A stretch of DNA of 64,000 nt from JAVXGM01 sp036657395 (GTDB lineage: Bacteria; Bacillota; Clostridia; Peptostreptococcales; Anaerovoracaceae), in assembly GCA_036657395.1 (NCBI GenBank), contig JAVXGM010000002.1, forward strand, positions 124,001 to 188,000, read 5' to 3'. The position numbers were made by a program, and so were the translations under genes. The notes under the pieces were generated by a model that was not told where the DNA came from, did not search any database, and worked only from the letters and a program-made list of their open reading frames with translations. Positions 31,573 to 39,858 of this stretch are shown here, in pieces (position 1 is the stretch's first letter; each line of letters opens with the position of its first letter).

Positions 31573-32952
31573 TTAAATTTCTTTTAAAAATGCTTTGTAT
31601 GCCATGTAGGCTTCATAAACATCTGCTTTAGAAACGATTTCCCAAGGTGCATGCATATTTAATACTGGTACACCAGCGTCAATTACGTTCATATTGTAGT
31701 TTCCCATAATATATGCAATAGTTCCGCCGCCGCCTTGGTCCACACGGCCAAGCTCTGCAGTTTGATAATTTATTTTTTCTTGGTCTAAAATTTTTCGTAT
31801 TTGAGCCATGTATTCTGGATTTGCATCATTGCAACCACTCTTTCCTCTAGCACCAGTATACTTGTTAAACACAATTCCTTGACCTAAATATGCAGCATTT
31901 TTCTTGTCGTTAACATTTACATATAATGGATCAACACCTGCACTTACATCACTGGAAAGCATTTTAGTATTGGTCAAAGACCTCCTCACTTTTAAAAGTG
32001 ATTCACTGTCCATGGAAGCTATAATTTCTCCAATTGTATTTTCCATAAAAAGGGACTGAGCACCTGTAGCCCCAACACTTCCGATTTCTTCCTTATCAAC
32101 TAGGAAGCAACAGCTTGTATATTCACAAGAATCTACCTCCAAAAGTGCTGTTAGTGAAGTGTATGCGCAAACTCTGTCATCTTGTCCGTATCCCATGACC
32201 ATGCTTCTATCTAGTCCACAATCTCTAGCCTTGCCACTTGGTACAACTTCAATCTCGGCGCTAAGAAAATCATTTTCTTCCATACCATATTTTTCTCTTA
32301 AAATCCTGAGAATATTTTTCTTTACTCCGTCTTTTTCCTCACCTTTTAGGGGTATATTACCAATGGTAACATCCAGGTTTTCACCTTCTACTACTTTATA
32401 GCCTGTATTTTTAAGCTGATCTGCCGATAAATGAATTAACAGGTCACTGATGCAGAATATTGGATCATCGTCATCTTCCCCAATAATCAAGTCAATCTTG
32501 CTTCCGTCTTTTTTTATTATAACACCATAAAGTGACAACGGAAGGGTAACCCATTGATATTTTTTGATTCCACCATAGTAGTGGGTATCTAACAACGCAA
32601 AATTTTCACTTTCATAAAGTGGATTCTGCTTCAAATCTAAACGAGGTGAATCAACGTGTGCTCCTAAAATACGCAGCCCCTCTTCCATTGGGCGGCTGCC
32701 CATGACGAAGAGGGCGATATTTTTATCTTTATTTAAAGCATATACCTTATCTCCAGGTTTTAAATTTTTCTTTGAGGCGATTACTTCTTCCAAATCTATA
32801 AAGCCTTTTTCTTTCGCCATAATAAGAGCCTCTTTCACGCAGGCCCGTTCTGTCTTCCCTTTGGAAAGAAATGTTTTATACCCTTGGTTATATTCCATAA
32901 CCTTACTAAATTCCTCTGTAGTATATTTTTTCCAAGCATTTTCTCTGTACAT
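31573..32952 (-). CDS. M18-family aminopeptidase
   Basis: A zinc-dependent aspartyl-type aminopeptidase of family M18, 459 residues, probably cytoplasmic and forming dodecamers like its relatives. The metal and catalytic motifs are in order: AHVDSPRLD (first His), GYGQDDRV (bridging Asp), LVDKEEIGSVG (catalytic and metal Glu), DVSAGVDPL and NMHAPWEIVSKAD (last His). It has its own consensus promoter and a GGAGG nine bases before the ATG. It is expected to take part in peptide turnover. Confidence 0.93.
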   Translation of the reverse strand: MYRENAWKKYTTEEFSKVMEYNQGYKTFLSKGKTERACVKEALIMAKEKGFIDLEEVIASKKNLKPGDKVYALNKDKNIALFVMGSRPMEEGLRILGAHVDSPRLDLKQNPLYESENFALLDTHYYGGIKKYQWVTLPLSLYGVIIKKDGSKIDLIIGEDDDDPIFCISDLLIHLSADQLKNTGYKVVEGENLDVTIGNIPLKGEEKDGVKKNILRILREKYGMEENDFLSAEIEVVPSGKARDCGLDRSMVMGYGQDDRVCAYTSLTALLEVDSCEYTSCCFLVDKEEIGSVGATGAQSLFMENTIGEIIASMDSESLLKVRRSLTNTKMLSSDVSAGVDPLYVNVNDKKNAAYLGQGIVFNKYTGARGKSGCNDANPEYMAQIRKILDQEKINYQTAELGRVDQGGGGTIAYIMGNYNMNVIDAGVPVLNMHAPWEIVSKADVYEAYMAYKAFLKEI

Positions 32953-32978
32953 ATATAATCCTCCTGACTATGCTCTGG

Positions 32979-33008
32979 ATTATAATGTAAATATTCATGT
33001 TTTGTCAA
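32979..33008 (-). promoter_or_regulatory. Promoter of the M18 aminopeptidase
   Basis: Minus-strand -35 TTGACA (33008-33003), 18-base spacer and -10 TATAAT (32984-32979), a near-consensus vegetative promoter 27 bases before the ATG. Confidence 0.85.
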
Positions 33009-33061
33009 TATTAAGAGTACGCTTTACCAGTTCTTTACTAAGTGTAAACATTCAAACTATT

Positions 33062-33098
33062 AAAAAACTCTTTCTACCCGTTATGAATAGAAAGAGTT
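33062..33098 (-). terminator. Terminator after spo0A
   Basis: Minus-strand stem AACTCTTTCTA (33098-33088) pairs perfectly with TAGAAAGAGTT (33076-33066) over 11 bp, followed by a T run. It lies about 75 bases after the spo0A stop. Confidence 0.85.
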
Positions 33099-33173
33099 GA
33101 TTTCAAATCTAAAATCTGTTTTATTAATAATACTAAAATAATGTCATTATGTTAATTTCGTAGGTTTGTGTAG

Positions 33174-33971
33174 TCAGCCTGCTTTTCTCTCTAATCTCAA
33201 TTTGTCGGCAATTATTGCAATAAATTCTGAATTTGTAGGTTTACCCTTGGCATTATGAACTGTATATCCAAATAGGTTATTAATAGTTTCAATTCGCCCT
33301 CTGTTCCATGCAACTTCGATTGCATGTCGAATAGCTCTTTCTACTCTGCTTGGTGTTGTTTTATTCATTTTAGCAATAGCTGGATACAGTTCTTTTGTAA
33401 CTGCTCCTAAAAGATCCATATCTCCCACCACCATAGTGATGGCATCTCGTAAGTACTGATAACCTTTAATATGTGCAGGAACGCCTACTTCATGGATAAT
33501 ATTAGTTATATCCACTTCCAAACTTCCCATAACCTCTTGCTCTTGTGTATTTATTGCAGCCCTAGCAAATGTGTTTCTTGTTTCTTCCTCTACTTCTTTA
33601 CCCATGAGCTGGTTTATTCTTTTAAGTAAAACGTCCAAATTAAAAGGCTTTAAGATATAATATTCTGCTCCTAGGTTAATGGCCTTTTGCGTTATTGTTT
33701 CTTGTCCTACAGCAGACAAAACTATAGTCCTTGGATAATGGGGAAGTTCTATTTTATTGATTGTTTCCAATACGCCTAATCCATCAAGATGTGGCATAAT
33801 CATATCCAACACCAAGACTTCTGGCTCATGTTCTTTAATTTTATCAATAGCTTTCATACCATCATGAGTAATAAATGCAATTTCAATGTTCTCCTTATCT
33901 TCAAAAAAATCTGATAAGATATCACAAAATTCCTTATTATCATCTGCAATACCAATTTTTATTTTCTTCAT
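33174..33971 (-). CDS. spo0A: Sporulation master response regulator Spo0A
   Basis: Spo0A is the phosphorylation-controlled DNA-binding regulator that starts sporulation. The start is 33971 (MKKIKIGIADDN), with GGAGG eight bases upstream; the longer frame lacks a site. The 265-residue protein has a receiver domain with D10, D11, phosphoacceptor D56 (VLDMIMP), S86 and K108. The C-terminal effector domain has the recognition helix in TTPSRVERAIRHAIEVAWNRG. It follows spoIVB, as in most spore formers. 0A-box-like sites lie in its promoter, which suggests autoregulation. Confidence 0.97.
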   Translation of the reverse strand: MKKIKIGIADDNKEFCDILSDFFEDKENIEIAFITHDGMKAIDKIKEHEPEVLVLDMIMPHLDGLGVLETINKIELPHYPRTIVLSAVGQETITQKAINLGAEYYILKPFNLDVLLKRINQLMGKEVEEETRNTFARAAINTQEQEVMGSLEVDITNIIHEVGVPAHIKGYQYLRDAITMVVGDMDLLGAVTKELYPAIAKMNKTTPSRVERAIRHAIEVAWNRGRIETINNLFGYTVHNAKGKPTNSEFIAIIADKLRLERKAG

Positions 33972-34057
33972 AAAGACCTCCTTTGTAAATAAACGCAATA
34001 ACATTTTTCTTTTGCTAATTTCCTATTTTTTCTTCTCTAATTCATATATATTATTTT

Positions 34058-34116
34058 AAGTTATTCTGTAAAAATAGCAATGTCAAATGAAAGTCATTTT
34101 GTACATTTTTTCGACA
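34058..34116 (-). promoter_or_regulatory. spo0A promoter region with 0A-box-like sites
   Basis: TGTCGAA on the minus strand (34116-34110) matches the core 0A box. TGTCAAA on the plus strand (34081-34087) is a second match and overlaps a minus-strand -35 TTGACA (34086-34081). A -10 candidate TAACTT lies 17 bases downstream (34063-34058). The layout suggests Spo0A acts on its own promoter. A sigma-H promoter could not be assigned with confidence. Confidence 0.55.
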
Positions 34117-34121
34117 TTTTT

Positions 34122-35180
34122 TTAATTATCTGAAGCATCTAACATCCATTCTATAAATATTCCATATCCTTTTTGAGGATTATTTACAAAAACGTGGGTC
34201 ACCGCCCCGACTATACGATCATTTTGTATAATTGGGCTACCACTCATGCCTTGCACTATTCCTCCACTTTTTCCAAGGAGCTTTTTATCGGTTACTTTGA
34301 TAATCATGCCTTTATCTTTAGGTGCATCTTGGTTGAACACTTTCTCTATAATTATTTCAAAACGTTCCAATTTATTGTCATCCAAAGTTGTCAATATATA
34401 TGCTTTTCCTGGCTGTACTTGATCTTTATTTGCAATAACTAAAGGCTTTTCATAGATAGGATTTTCTATTGGATGATATGCGTTACCAAATACACCAAAA
34501 TCACAATTTTTATCCAATCCGCCTAAGGGAGAATTTGCTTCATAAAACACCCCATGTATTTCTCCCGGTGTACCTGCAGTTCCTTCCTGAATGGACTGAA
34601 CCTGAGCTTGCAAAAGTTGGCCTTCATTCACAGAAAGAATTGACCCAGTTTCCGGATCTACAATGGGGTGTCCCAAGGCGCCAAAAGTTTGATTTAAAGG
34701 ATTATAGTACGTCAATGTTCCTATGCCTGCCGTTTTGTCCTTTACCCACACTCCTAACTTATATAATTGGTCTTCCTTAGATGGGACTGGAGTTATATTT
34801 ATATTTAACTTGTCATTTTTCCGCTTAATTTTTAATTTTACATCACCAACTACTTTATTTACCATTTTTTGTACTTCTGCTGCTTTATATACTTTAGTAC
34901 CGTTTATTTCCAGTATCATATCTCCAATTTGTAAACCAGCCAAAAGGCCAGGGTTTACCTTTTTCCCATCTTTATCCTCTATTTCCTCAAGACCTACCAC
35001 CAAAACCCCTTTAACGTCCATTTTGACCCCTACTGATTGACCTCCTGGCACTAGCACTTCTTCTGATACCACATCTACGCTGGCCTGGTCTTGCCTTTCC
35101 ATAGTAAACTGTCCAACGATAATAATCGTTACCATGAGGGCAATAAATACTAATGCCCCCTTTTTAATTCCACTTTTCAT
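34122..35180 (-). CDS. spoIVB: SpoIVB serine peptidase (S55)
   Basis: SpoIVB is made in the forespore, crosses into the intermembrane space and triggers pro-sigma-K processing. The 352-residue protein has an N-terminal transmembrane or signal segment (residues about 8-24). A PDZ domain follows (about 75-125, LLAGLQIGDMILEINGTKV). The S55 peptidase domain has H171 (GALGHPIVD), D175 and the catalytic serine S315 (GMSGSPI). It sits between a bofC-like gene and spo0A. recN, often upstream of spoIVB, is absent here. Confidence 0.95.
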   Translation of the reverse strand: MKSGIKKGALVFIALMVTIIIVGQFTMERQDQASVDVVSEEVLVPGGQSVGVKMDVKGVLVVGLEEIEDKDGKKVNPGLLAGLQIGDMILEINGTKVYKAAEVQKMVNKVVGDVKLKIKRKNDKLNINITPVPSKEDQLYKLGVWVKDKTAGIGTLTYYNPLNQTFGALGHPIVDPETGSILSVNEGQLLQAQVQSIQEGTAGTPGEIHGVFYEANSPLGGLDKNCDFGVFGNAYHPIENPIYEKPLVIANKDQVQPGKAYILTTLDDNKLERFEIIIEKVFNQDAPKDKGMIIKVTDKKLLGKSGGIVQGMSGSPIIQNDRIVGAVTHVFVNNPQKGYGIFIEWMLDASDN

Positions 35181-35195
35181 CTAAATGTCATCCCC

Positions 35196-35639
35196 CTAGC
35201 TATCGAAATTTTCCAAATAACTTTCAAGTTCTTGAAGACTATTTACCCTGATGCCCTCAACAAATAGCTGTTGATCTTCCTTACTTAACACATTAAAAGG
35301 AATAGAAGTAATTTGATATAGCGTCTCTACTCCATCTTCGTCATATAAGAAAATTTTCACCACACCATCCACTTCGCGAATTAAATAGGTTGTTTTAGAC
35401 GCTTTAGATTCTGTAGGATCTGCTTTATCTTCACTGATTCCTTGCCCATCATTTACAATCAAGGAATTTTCCTCTGTTGGCTTGGTTGTTTCACTCTCCA
35501 CTTTCGCCTTCGAGTTAACACTTTGATCTTCCGAATTAGGGGTATAATTCACCCACAGTCCAAAAGCCACAAGGGTAAGGATGACCATTCCATAAAAAAC
35601 CTTACCTTTAAAAAAACTTTTTCTCTGATTACTAAACAT
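35196..35639 (-). CDS. BofC C-terminal-domain-like protein
   Basis: A 147-residue membrane-anchored protein. A single hydrophobic span lies at residues about 13-30, then a low-complexity Ser/Glu/Lys linker. The compact C-terminal domain at about 83-147 contains YLIREVDGVVKIFLYDEDG and LSKEDQQLFVEGIRVNSLQELESYLENF. The latter matches the pattern of BofC C-terminal domains. In B. subtilis BofC restrains SpoIVB. Here the gene lies 15 bases upstream of spoIVB, in the same transcript, which supports that role. BofC's N-terminal domain is replaced by the linker. Confidence 0.72.
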   Translation of the reverse strand: MFSNQRKSFFKGKVFYGMVILTLVAFGLWVNYTPNSEDQSVNSKAKVESETTKPTEENSLIVNDGQGISEDKADPTESKASKTTYLIREVDGVVKIFLYDEDGVETLYQITSIPFNVLSKEDQQLFVEGIRVNSLQELESYLENFDS

Positions 35640-35672
35640 AACACCACCTCAATTGGTAGTATTATCTAAAAA

Positions 35673-36599
35673 TCAAAGTTTCATACCTTTCACTTTTCCA
35701 ATGACACAAACTAATGCGACAATTGTTCCAGATATAATTAAAATCTTTAGAATCAATAATATTATATTATGTTGATCATCTCCTGTAATTGGCGAATCAT
35801 CTTGACTTTTTCTTGAAACTGGATTATTGAATAGTTCACATTTCACCACTTGATTGTTACTTGTAATCTTAAATGGGAACGCTCCATTTTCCAGGGTAAA
35901 CCCTTTAGGCGACTCAAATTGTCTAAAATAATAATTTCCTTTTTTCAGTCCGTGAAATACTATTTTGCCTGCCTTATTTGTTCTACTTTGAAAAAGTATT
36001 TCTTTATCTGGGTTTAGAACTTCTATACCTGAACCCTTCAAAAGATTTCCTGTCGCATTACTAGCATTAGTAATTTCTAGAGATCCTGTTCCCAAAGTAA
36101 ACATCACTTCCAAATAGACTGTGTGTAGCCCGTCCAATTCCTTTCCTTTCATCAAATCTACCATCACAACCTTTTTCTCCATCTCATATTGAGGAGAGGC
36201 TTTCATTTCAACTATATTATATTTACCTAAAAATAATTCCTTTGATTTTCCTATTCCTTCATTATTTACAGTTACAATGTCACCAATTTCCCCCTTCTTA
36301 AGTCGTATTTTTTTATCTTCACCCATGATATCTTCAGCTGCTATAAGCTGAAACACGCATTTTCCCTTATGTTTATGATTTTTACTTTTAGCATTTAATA
36401 AAACTATTCCTACTTTTTCTGAAACAAGGCTTGGGTCTTGTTTTACATAATATTGTTTTTTGTCTTGTTCTCTAATAGGCTTTAAAGGGGCATTATCCTC
36501 TATTGTATCTGGATATTCCCCTCCAAAGCTAGTAGTTGTAACCCCTGTAAAAACCATAAAAGCTAAAACCAGAATTCCTAATAATCTTTCTTTTTTCAT
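35673..36599 (-). CDS. SpaA/Cna-B-like surface protein with SPITG sorting signal
   Basis: A 308-residue exported protein. It has an N-terminal signal peptide (residues about 1-27). A beta-rich middle follows, then a prealbumin-like (SpaA/Cna-B) domain near 175-262 (KAGKIVFHGLKKGNYYFRQFESPKGF). The C-terminus has SPITG at residues 269-273, a hydrophobic span and a basic tail. SPxTG is close to the (S/P)PxTG signal used by C. difficile sortase B, so covalent anchoring to peptidoglycan is likely. It lies between comEA and the bofC-like gene, 17-33 bases from each. No sortase gene is in the window. Confidence 0.75.
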   Translation of the reverse strand: MKKERLLGILVLAFMVFTGVTTTSFGGEYPDTIEDNAPLKPIREQDKKQYYVKQDPSLVSEKVGIVLLNAKSKNHKHKGKCVFQLIAAEDIMGEDKKIRLKKGEIGDIVTVNNEGIGKSKELFLGKYNIVEMKASPQYEMEKKVVMVDLMKGKELDGLHTVYLEVMFTLGTGSLEITNASNATGNLLKGSGIEVLNPDKEILFQSRTNKAGKIVFHGLKKGNYYFRQFESPKGFTLENGAFPFKITSNNQVVKCELFNNPVSRKSQDDSPITGDDQHNIILLILKILIISGTIVALVCVIGKVKGMKL

Positions 36600-36616
36600 C
36601 CCTTCTGTTCATCCCC

Positions 36617-37261
36617 CTAAATCCGAATATAATCTTTTAATTTCTCAAAAGTTTTCTCTCCAATTCCATCAATATTCTGTAATTCTTCAATTTTTTTAAA
36701 GCTCCCCTGGGATTTACGATAAGTTAAAATTTTTTCTGCAGTTACAGGTCCTACCCCATTTAAGGTCTGTAGTTCTTCAGAAGTTGCTGTATTGATACTT
36801 ACTTTATTCGCCCCGCCTGTAGAATCCATTGCTGTCTCACCATACAACTGTTCTACAATCGCCTCTCCTTTGGCAGGGATAATAATCTTATCCCCGTCAT
36901 TTAGAAAGGCAGCTCGGTTGACACTAGATAAATCCGCACTTTTCTTAGTGCCACCTGCTTCTTTAATGGCATCTATGACTCTGCTTCCCATAGGAAGCTC
37001 TGCAACCGTTGCCGTTTTTACTTCTCCACATATATCCACAAAAATTGTAGCTGTTTTTTCCTTTCCTTCTGATCCCTCTGCCACCCCACCATTTTCAGAA
37101 GTCTCCTCTTTGGCTTGTGCAATATACGTATCTGAACCATCTCCACCGTTTTTAAGTATGAAAACAAAAAAAGCAGCTACAATAATCAAAATGACCGTAG
37201 CTACTTTTATTACAAGATCTTTGTTTTCTAATAAAAACTCTTTTGTTAAATATTTCCCCAT
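36617..37261 (-). CDS. comEA: ComEA-type DNA-binding competence protein
   Basis: ComEA binds incoming DNA at the cell surface during transformation. The 214-residue protein has an N-terminal transmembrane anchor (residues about 17-36), a Ser/Glu/Gly-rich linker and an SLBB-like domain near 70-130 (IFVDICGEVKTATVAEL). A C-terminal double helix-hairpin-helix domain follows (VSINTATSEELQTLNGVGPVTAEKIL; IDGIGEKTFEKLKDYI). It has its own consensus promoter. comEB and comEC are not nearby, so it may serve DNA binding in another setting. Confidence 0.92.
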   Translation of the reverse strand: MGKYLTKEFLLENKDLVIKVATVILIIVAAFFVFILKNGGDGSDTYIAQAKEETSENGGVAEGSEGKEKTATIFVDICGEVKTATVAELPMGSRVIDAIKEAGGTKKSADLSSVNRAAFLNDGDKIIIPAKGEAIVEQLYGETAMDSTGGANKVSINTATSEELQTLNGVGPVTAEKILTYRKSQGSFKKIEELQNIDGIGEKTFEKLKDYIRI

Positions 37262-37288
37262 GACACAACTCCTCCTTTCAATGTCATT

Positions 37289-37317
37289 ATTTTACATTTT
37301 AAGGAAGATTTTGTCAA
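37289..37317 (-). promoter_or_regulatory. Promoter of comEA and downstream genes
   Basis: Minus-strand consensus -35 TTGACA (37317-37312), 17-base spacer, -10 TAAAAT (37294-37289). It can drive comEA, the surface protein, bofC-like and spoIVB, which follow with gaps under 35 bases. Confidence 0.8.
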
Positions 37318-37337
37318 TTAGTATTTGTAAAAATTTG

Positions 37338-38033
37338 TCATTTTTTCCAAATTACATTGTCCACTTTCTTTTCGAAGTTCAATTTCTTTCGCATGACTTG
37401 AATGTCACTGCGAGGGGTATCAATGCTTAAAAACTTTGCTATAGCTGAAATTAGCAGCTCTGGGCTTAGGTTAGATATGCTCCCTGCATCTAGCTGAGCA
37501 GTTACAATTAGCGTAGTATCTGTAAATAAAAAATTAAGGAACCTAATTTTAGGCTTAATATCCATATCTATCATTTTTTTGGTTTTCTTCTGACGCTTTT
37601 GTTCTATAATTTCATCTTGAGCCAAAAACTCCTGACAAAGAGTATCCCCATCTTTCTCAAAACCATTATGAACAGGAATTCCAATAAGGTACTCAGCCTC
37701 GACATTGGTGGCAGCCAGTGATTTCAAATCACCAGGAAGTTCGATTGCGCACAATATCTTAATTCCAGTAGGCATAAGCTTTTGTAAATTAGTTTCTATT
37801 TCATAAATGGGGTAATGATCTATAGTTTCCACTTCTAAAAATTCACAAATACTAGAATACCCTAAAGACAGTGGCTGTGCGAACCCTAACCTGGGATGAG
37901 GGTTGTAACCTTGAGAATGAATTAATCTTATATCTGCTTTTTTAAAGGCACGTTTAAAGAGTCGCAGCAAATCTAAATGTGATATATAACAAAGATAACC
38001 TTCTTTAGAAAATTTTATTGCATATTTAGACAT
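37338..38033 (-). CDS. DUF2344 protein, radical-SAM-linked (TIGR03936 type)
   Basis: A 231-residue protein of the family regularly encoded next to a DUF2343-type radical SAM enzyme. It begins MSKYAIKFSKEGYLCYISHLDLLRLFKRAFKKADI and contains SQGYNPHPRLGFAQPLSLG, both family hallmarks. Its start overlaps the upstream radical SAM gene by eight bases, so the two are coupled. The substrate of the pair is unknown; their frequent place beside rng and rplU suggests a link to ribosome or RNA modification. rng is absent here. Confidence 0.88.
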   Translation of the reverse strand: MSKYAIKFSKEGYLCYISHLDLLRLFKRAFKKADIRLIHSQGYNPHPRLGFAQPLSLGYSSICEFLEVETIDHYPIYEIETNLQKLMPTGIKILCAIELPGDLKSLAATNVEAEYLIGIPVHNGFEKDGDTLCQEFLAQDEIIEQKRQKKTKKMIDMDIKPKIRFLNFLFTDTTLIVTAQLDAGSISNLSPELLISAIAKFLSIDTPRSDIQVMRKKLNFEKKVDNVIWKK

Positions 38034-39858
38034 TAGTACCCTCCAATTTACATTCTGTGTGCTTATTTACACCACAACCAATACAAGCGTTACGACAGTC
38101 TTGTGTGGTATTTCCCTTTATGGCTTCCTCGTTTTCTCCTTGTAAAAATTCTTTTGTTACATAAGGGTCAATTATATTCCAAGGTAGCACTTCATCGTAA
38201 TCTCTTACTCGGCTACTGTAAAAGTCTGGATCTATACCAGTTTCCTGGAATGCCTGATTCCACAGATCTCCATGGAAATATTCTGACCAACCGTCAAATT
38301 TACATCCAAGCTGAAAAGCTCTAATTAAAACTTCTCCAGTTCGTCTATCTCCTCTAGCAAAAACAGCTTCCAGCCTGCTCACCTTCATATCGTGATAGCT
38401 GAAAGATACTCCTTTAATGCGAAGCCTATCTCTTAGGTAATCATGTTTCTCCTGGAATTCCTCGTCAGTATTCTGCCCAGTCCACTGAAATGGAGTATTG
38501 GCCTTAGGAACGAAATTAGACACGCTGACGCTTACATTAAATCGACCGCCTTTTCTGCCTCTAATCTCATAATTCAATTCTACAATTTTCTTGGCAATTT
38601 CCACAATACCGTCTAAATCTTCCATAGTCTCTGTTGGCAGCCCAATCATAAAGTATAGTTTAATGTTATACCAGCCTAGCTCTAATGACTGTTTTACTGC
38701 ACTGAAAATGTCTTCTTCTGTGATGCATTTGTTGATTACATCTCTAAGGCGCTGTGATCCCGCCTCAGGAGCAAAAGTTAATCCTGATTTCTTATATCGC
38801 TGAATCTCATTAAGTACCTTAAATGAGAAGGAATCCATCCTGAGAGATGGTAGGGACAACGAAACATTCTTTTCATTACACATATCCATCAAATCCATTA
38901 CCAATGGCTCAAATTTCGAATAATCACTAGTTGATAATGACAGTAGGGATAATTCCTCATGACCTGTATTTTCAAGCTGCTCTTTTACGATTTTCTTGAT
39001 AGTTTCTGGAGACCTTTCTCTCACCGGGCGATAAATCATCCCAGCCTGACAGAATCTACAACCTCTTGTACAACCTCTAAAAGTTTCCACAACACATCTG
39101 TCATGAACCACATCTATAAAAGGTACAATGGGTTTGGTTGGGTATGGTACGTTATCAATATCGTGAAGAAGTCTTCGTTCCACCTTGTCTGGCGCCTGAT
39201 CGTAAAGTTTATCAACCCTATCAATCTGGCCATTCTCCTTATACTTCGGTTCATAAAATTTAGGTATGTATACACCCTTCATATTGCATATTTTTTTTAA
39301 AAATGTTTCTTTATCTTCACCTTTTGCCTGACAAAATTCTGGCAAAAGTTCCTCTCCATCACCAATAAGAAAAACATCTACAATATCTGCCAAAGGTTCT
39401 GGATTGTAGGCACATGGCCCTCCTGCAACAATAAGGGGGTATTCATCCCCACGATCTTTACTCCGTAATGGAATATCTGACAAATCTAAAATGTTTAATA
39501 TGTTTGTAAACGACAATTCATATTGAAGAGTAAATCCTATGAAGTCCAACTCTTTTAGTGGAGTTTTCGTCTCCAAAGTAAAAAGGGGTAATCCTGCTTC
39601 TCTCATAAGCTTGTCCATATCTGGAGCCGGTGAAAATACTCTTTCACAATAGATATCTTCTCTCCTATTCATAGCATCATAAAGAATCTGCAAGCCCATA
39701 TAAGACATACCTATTTCATATGTATCAGGAAAGGCAAATCCAAACCGGATATTCACCTCTTCCAAGTTTTTTTCTACGGAATTAACCTCGCCGCCAATAT
39801 ATCTAGCTGGTTTTTCCGTTTTTTTTAATAACTGGTCTAATTCTTTGCTAATTTCCAT
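38026..39858 (-). CDS. Radical SAM protein of TIGR03960 type
   Basis: A 610-residue radical SAM enzyme. The N-terminal part is cobalamin-binding-like (FPDTYEIGMSYMGLQILYDAMN), and IVAGGPCAYNPEPLAD follows. The [4Fe-4S] motif is CTRGCRFCQAGMIYRP (CxxxCxxC), near residue 260. A second cysteine cluster, CRNACIGCGVNKHTEC, closes the C-terminus and may hold another cluster. The HD-domain gene precedes it directly and the DUF2344 partner overlaps it. The reaction is not known; a B12-dependent role would fit the nearby B12 synthesis locus but is only inference. Confidence 0.9.
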   Translation of the reverse strand: MEISKELDQLLKKTEKPARYIGGEVNSVEKNLEEVNIRFGFAFPDTYEIGMSYMGLQILYDAMNRREDIYCERVFSPAPDMDKLMREAGLPLFTLETKTPLKELDFIGFTLQYELSFTNILNILDLSDIPLRSKDRGDEYPLIVAGGPCAYNPEPLADIVDVFLIGDGEELLPEFCQAKGEDKETFLKKICNMKGVYIPKFYEPKYKENGQIDRVDKLYDQAPDKVERRLLHDIDNVPYPTKPIVPFIDVVHDRCVVETFRGCTRGCRFCQAGMIYRPVRERSPETIKKIVKEQLENTGHEELSLLSLSTSDYSKFEPLVMDLMDMCNEKNVSLSLPSLRMDSFSFKVLNEIQRYKKSGLTFAPEAGSQRLRDVINKCITEEDIFSAVKQSLELGWYNIKLYFMIGLPTETMEDLDGIVEIAKKIVELNYEIRGRKGGRFNVSVSVSNFVPKANTPFQWTGQNTDEEFQEKHDYLRDRLRIKGVSFSYHDMKVSRLEAVFARGDRRTGEVLIRAFQLGCKFDGWSEYFHGDLWNQAFQETGIDPDFYSSRVRDYDEVLPWNIIDPYVTKEFLQGENEEAIKGNTTQDCRNACIGCGVNKHTECKLEGTNV

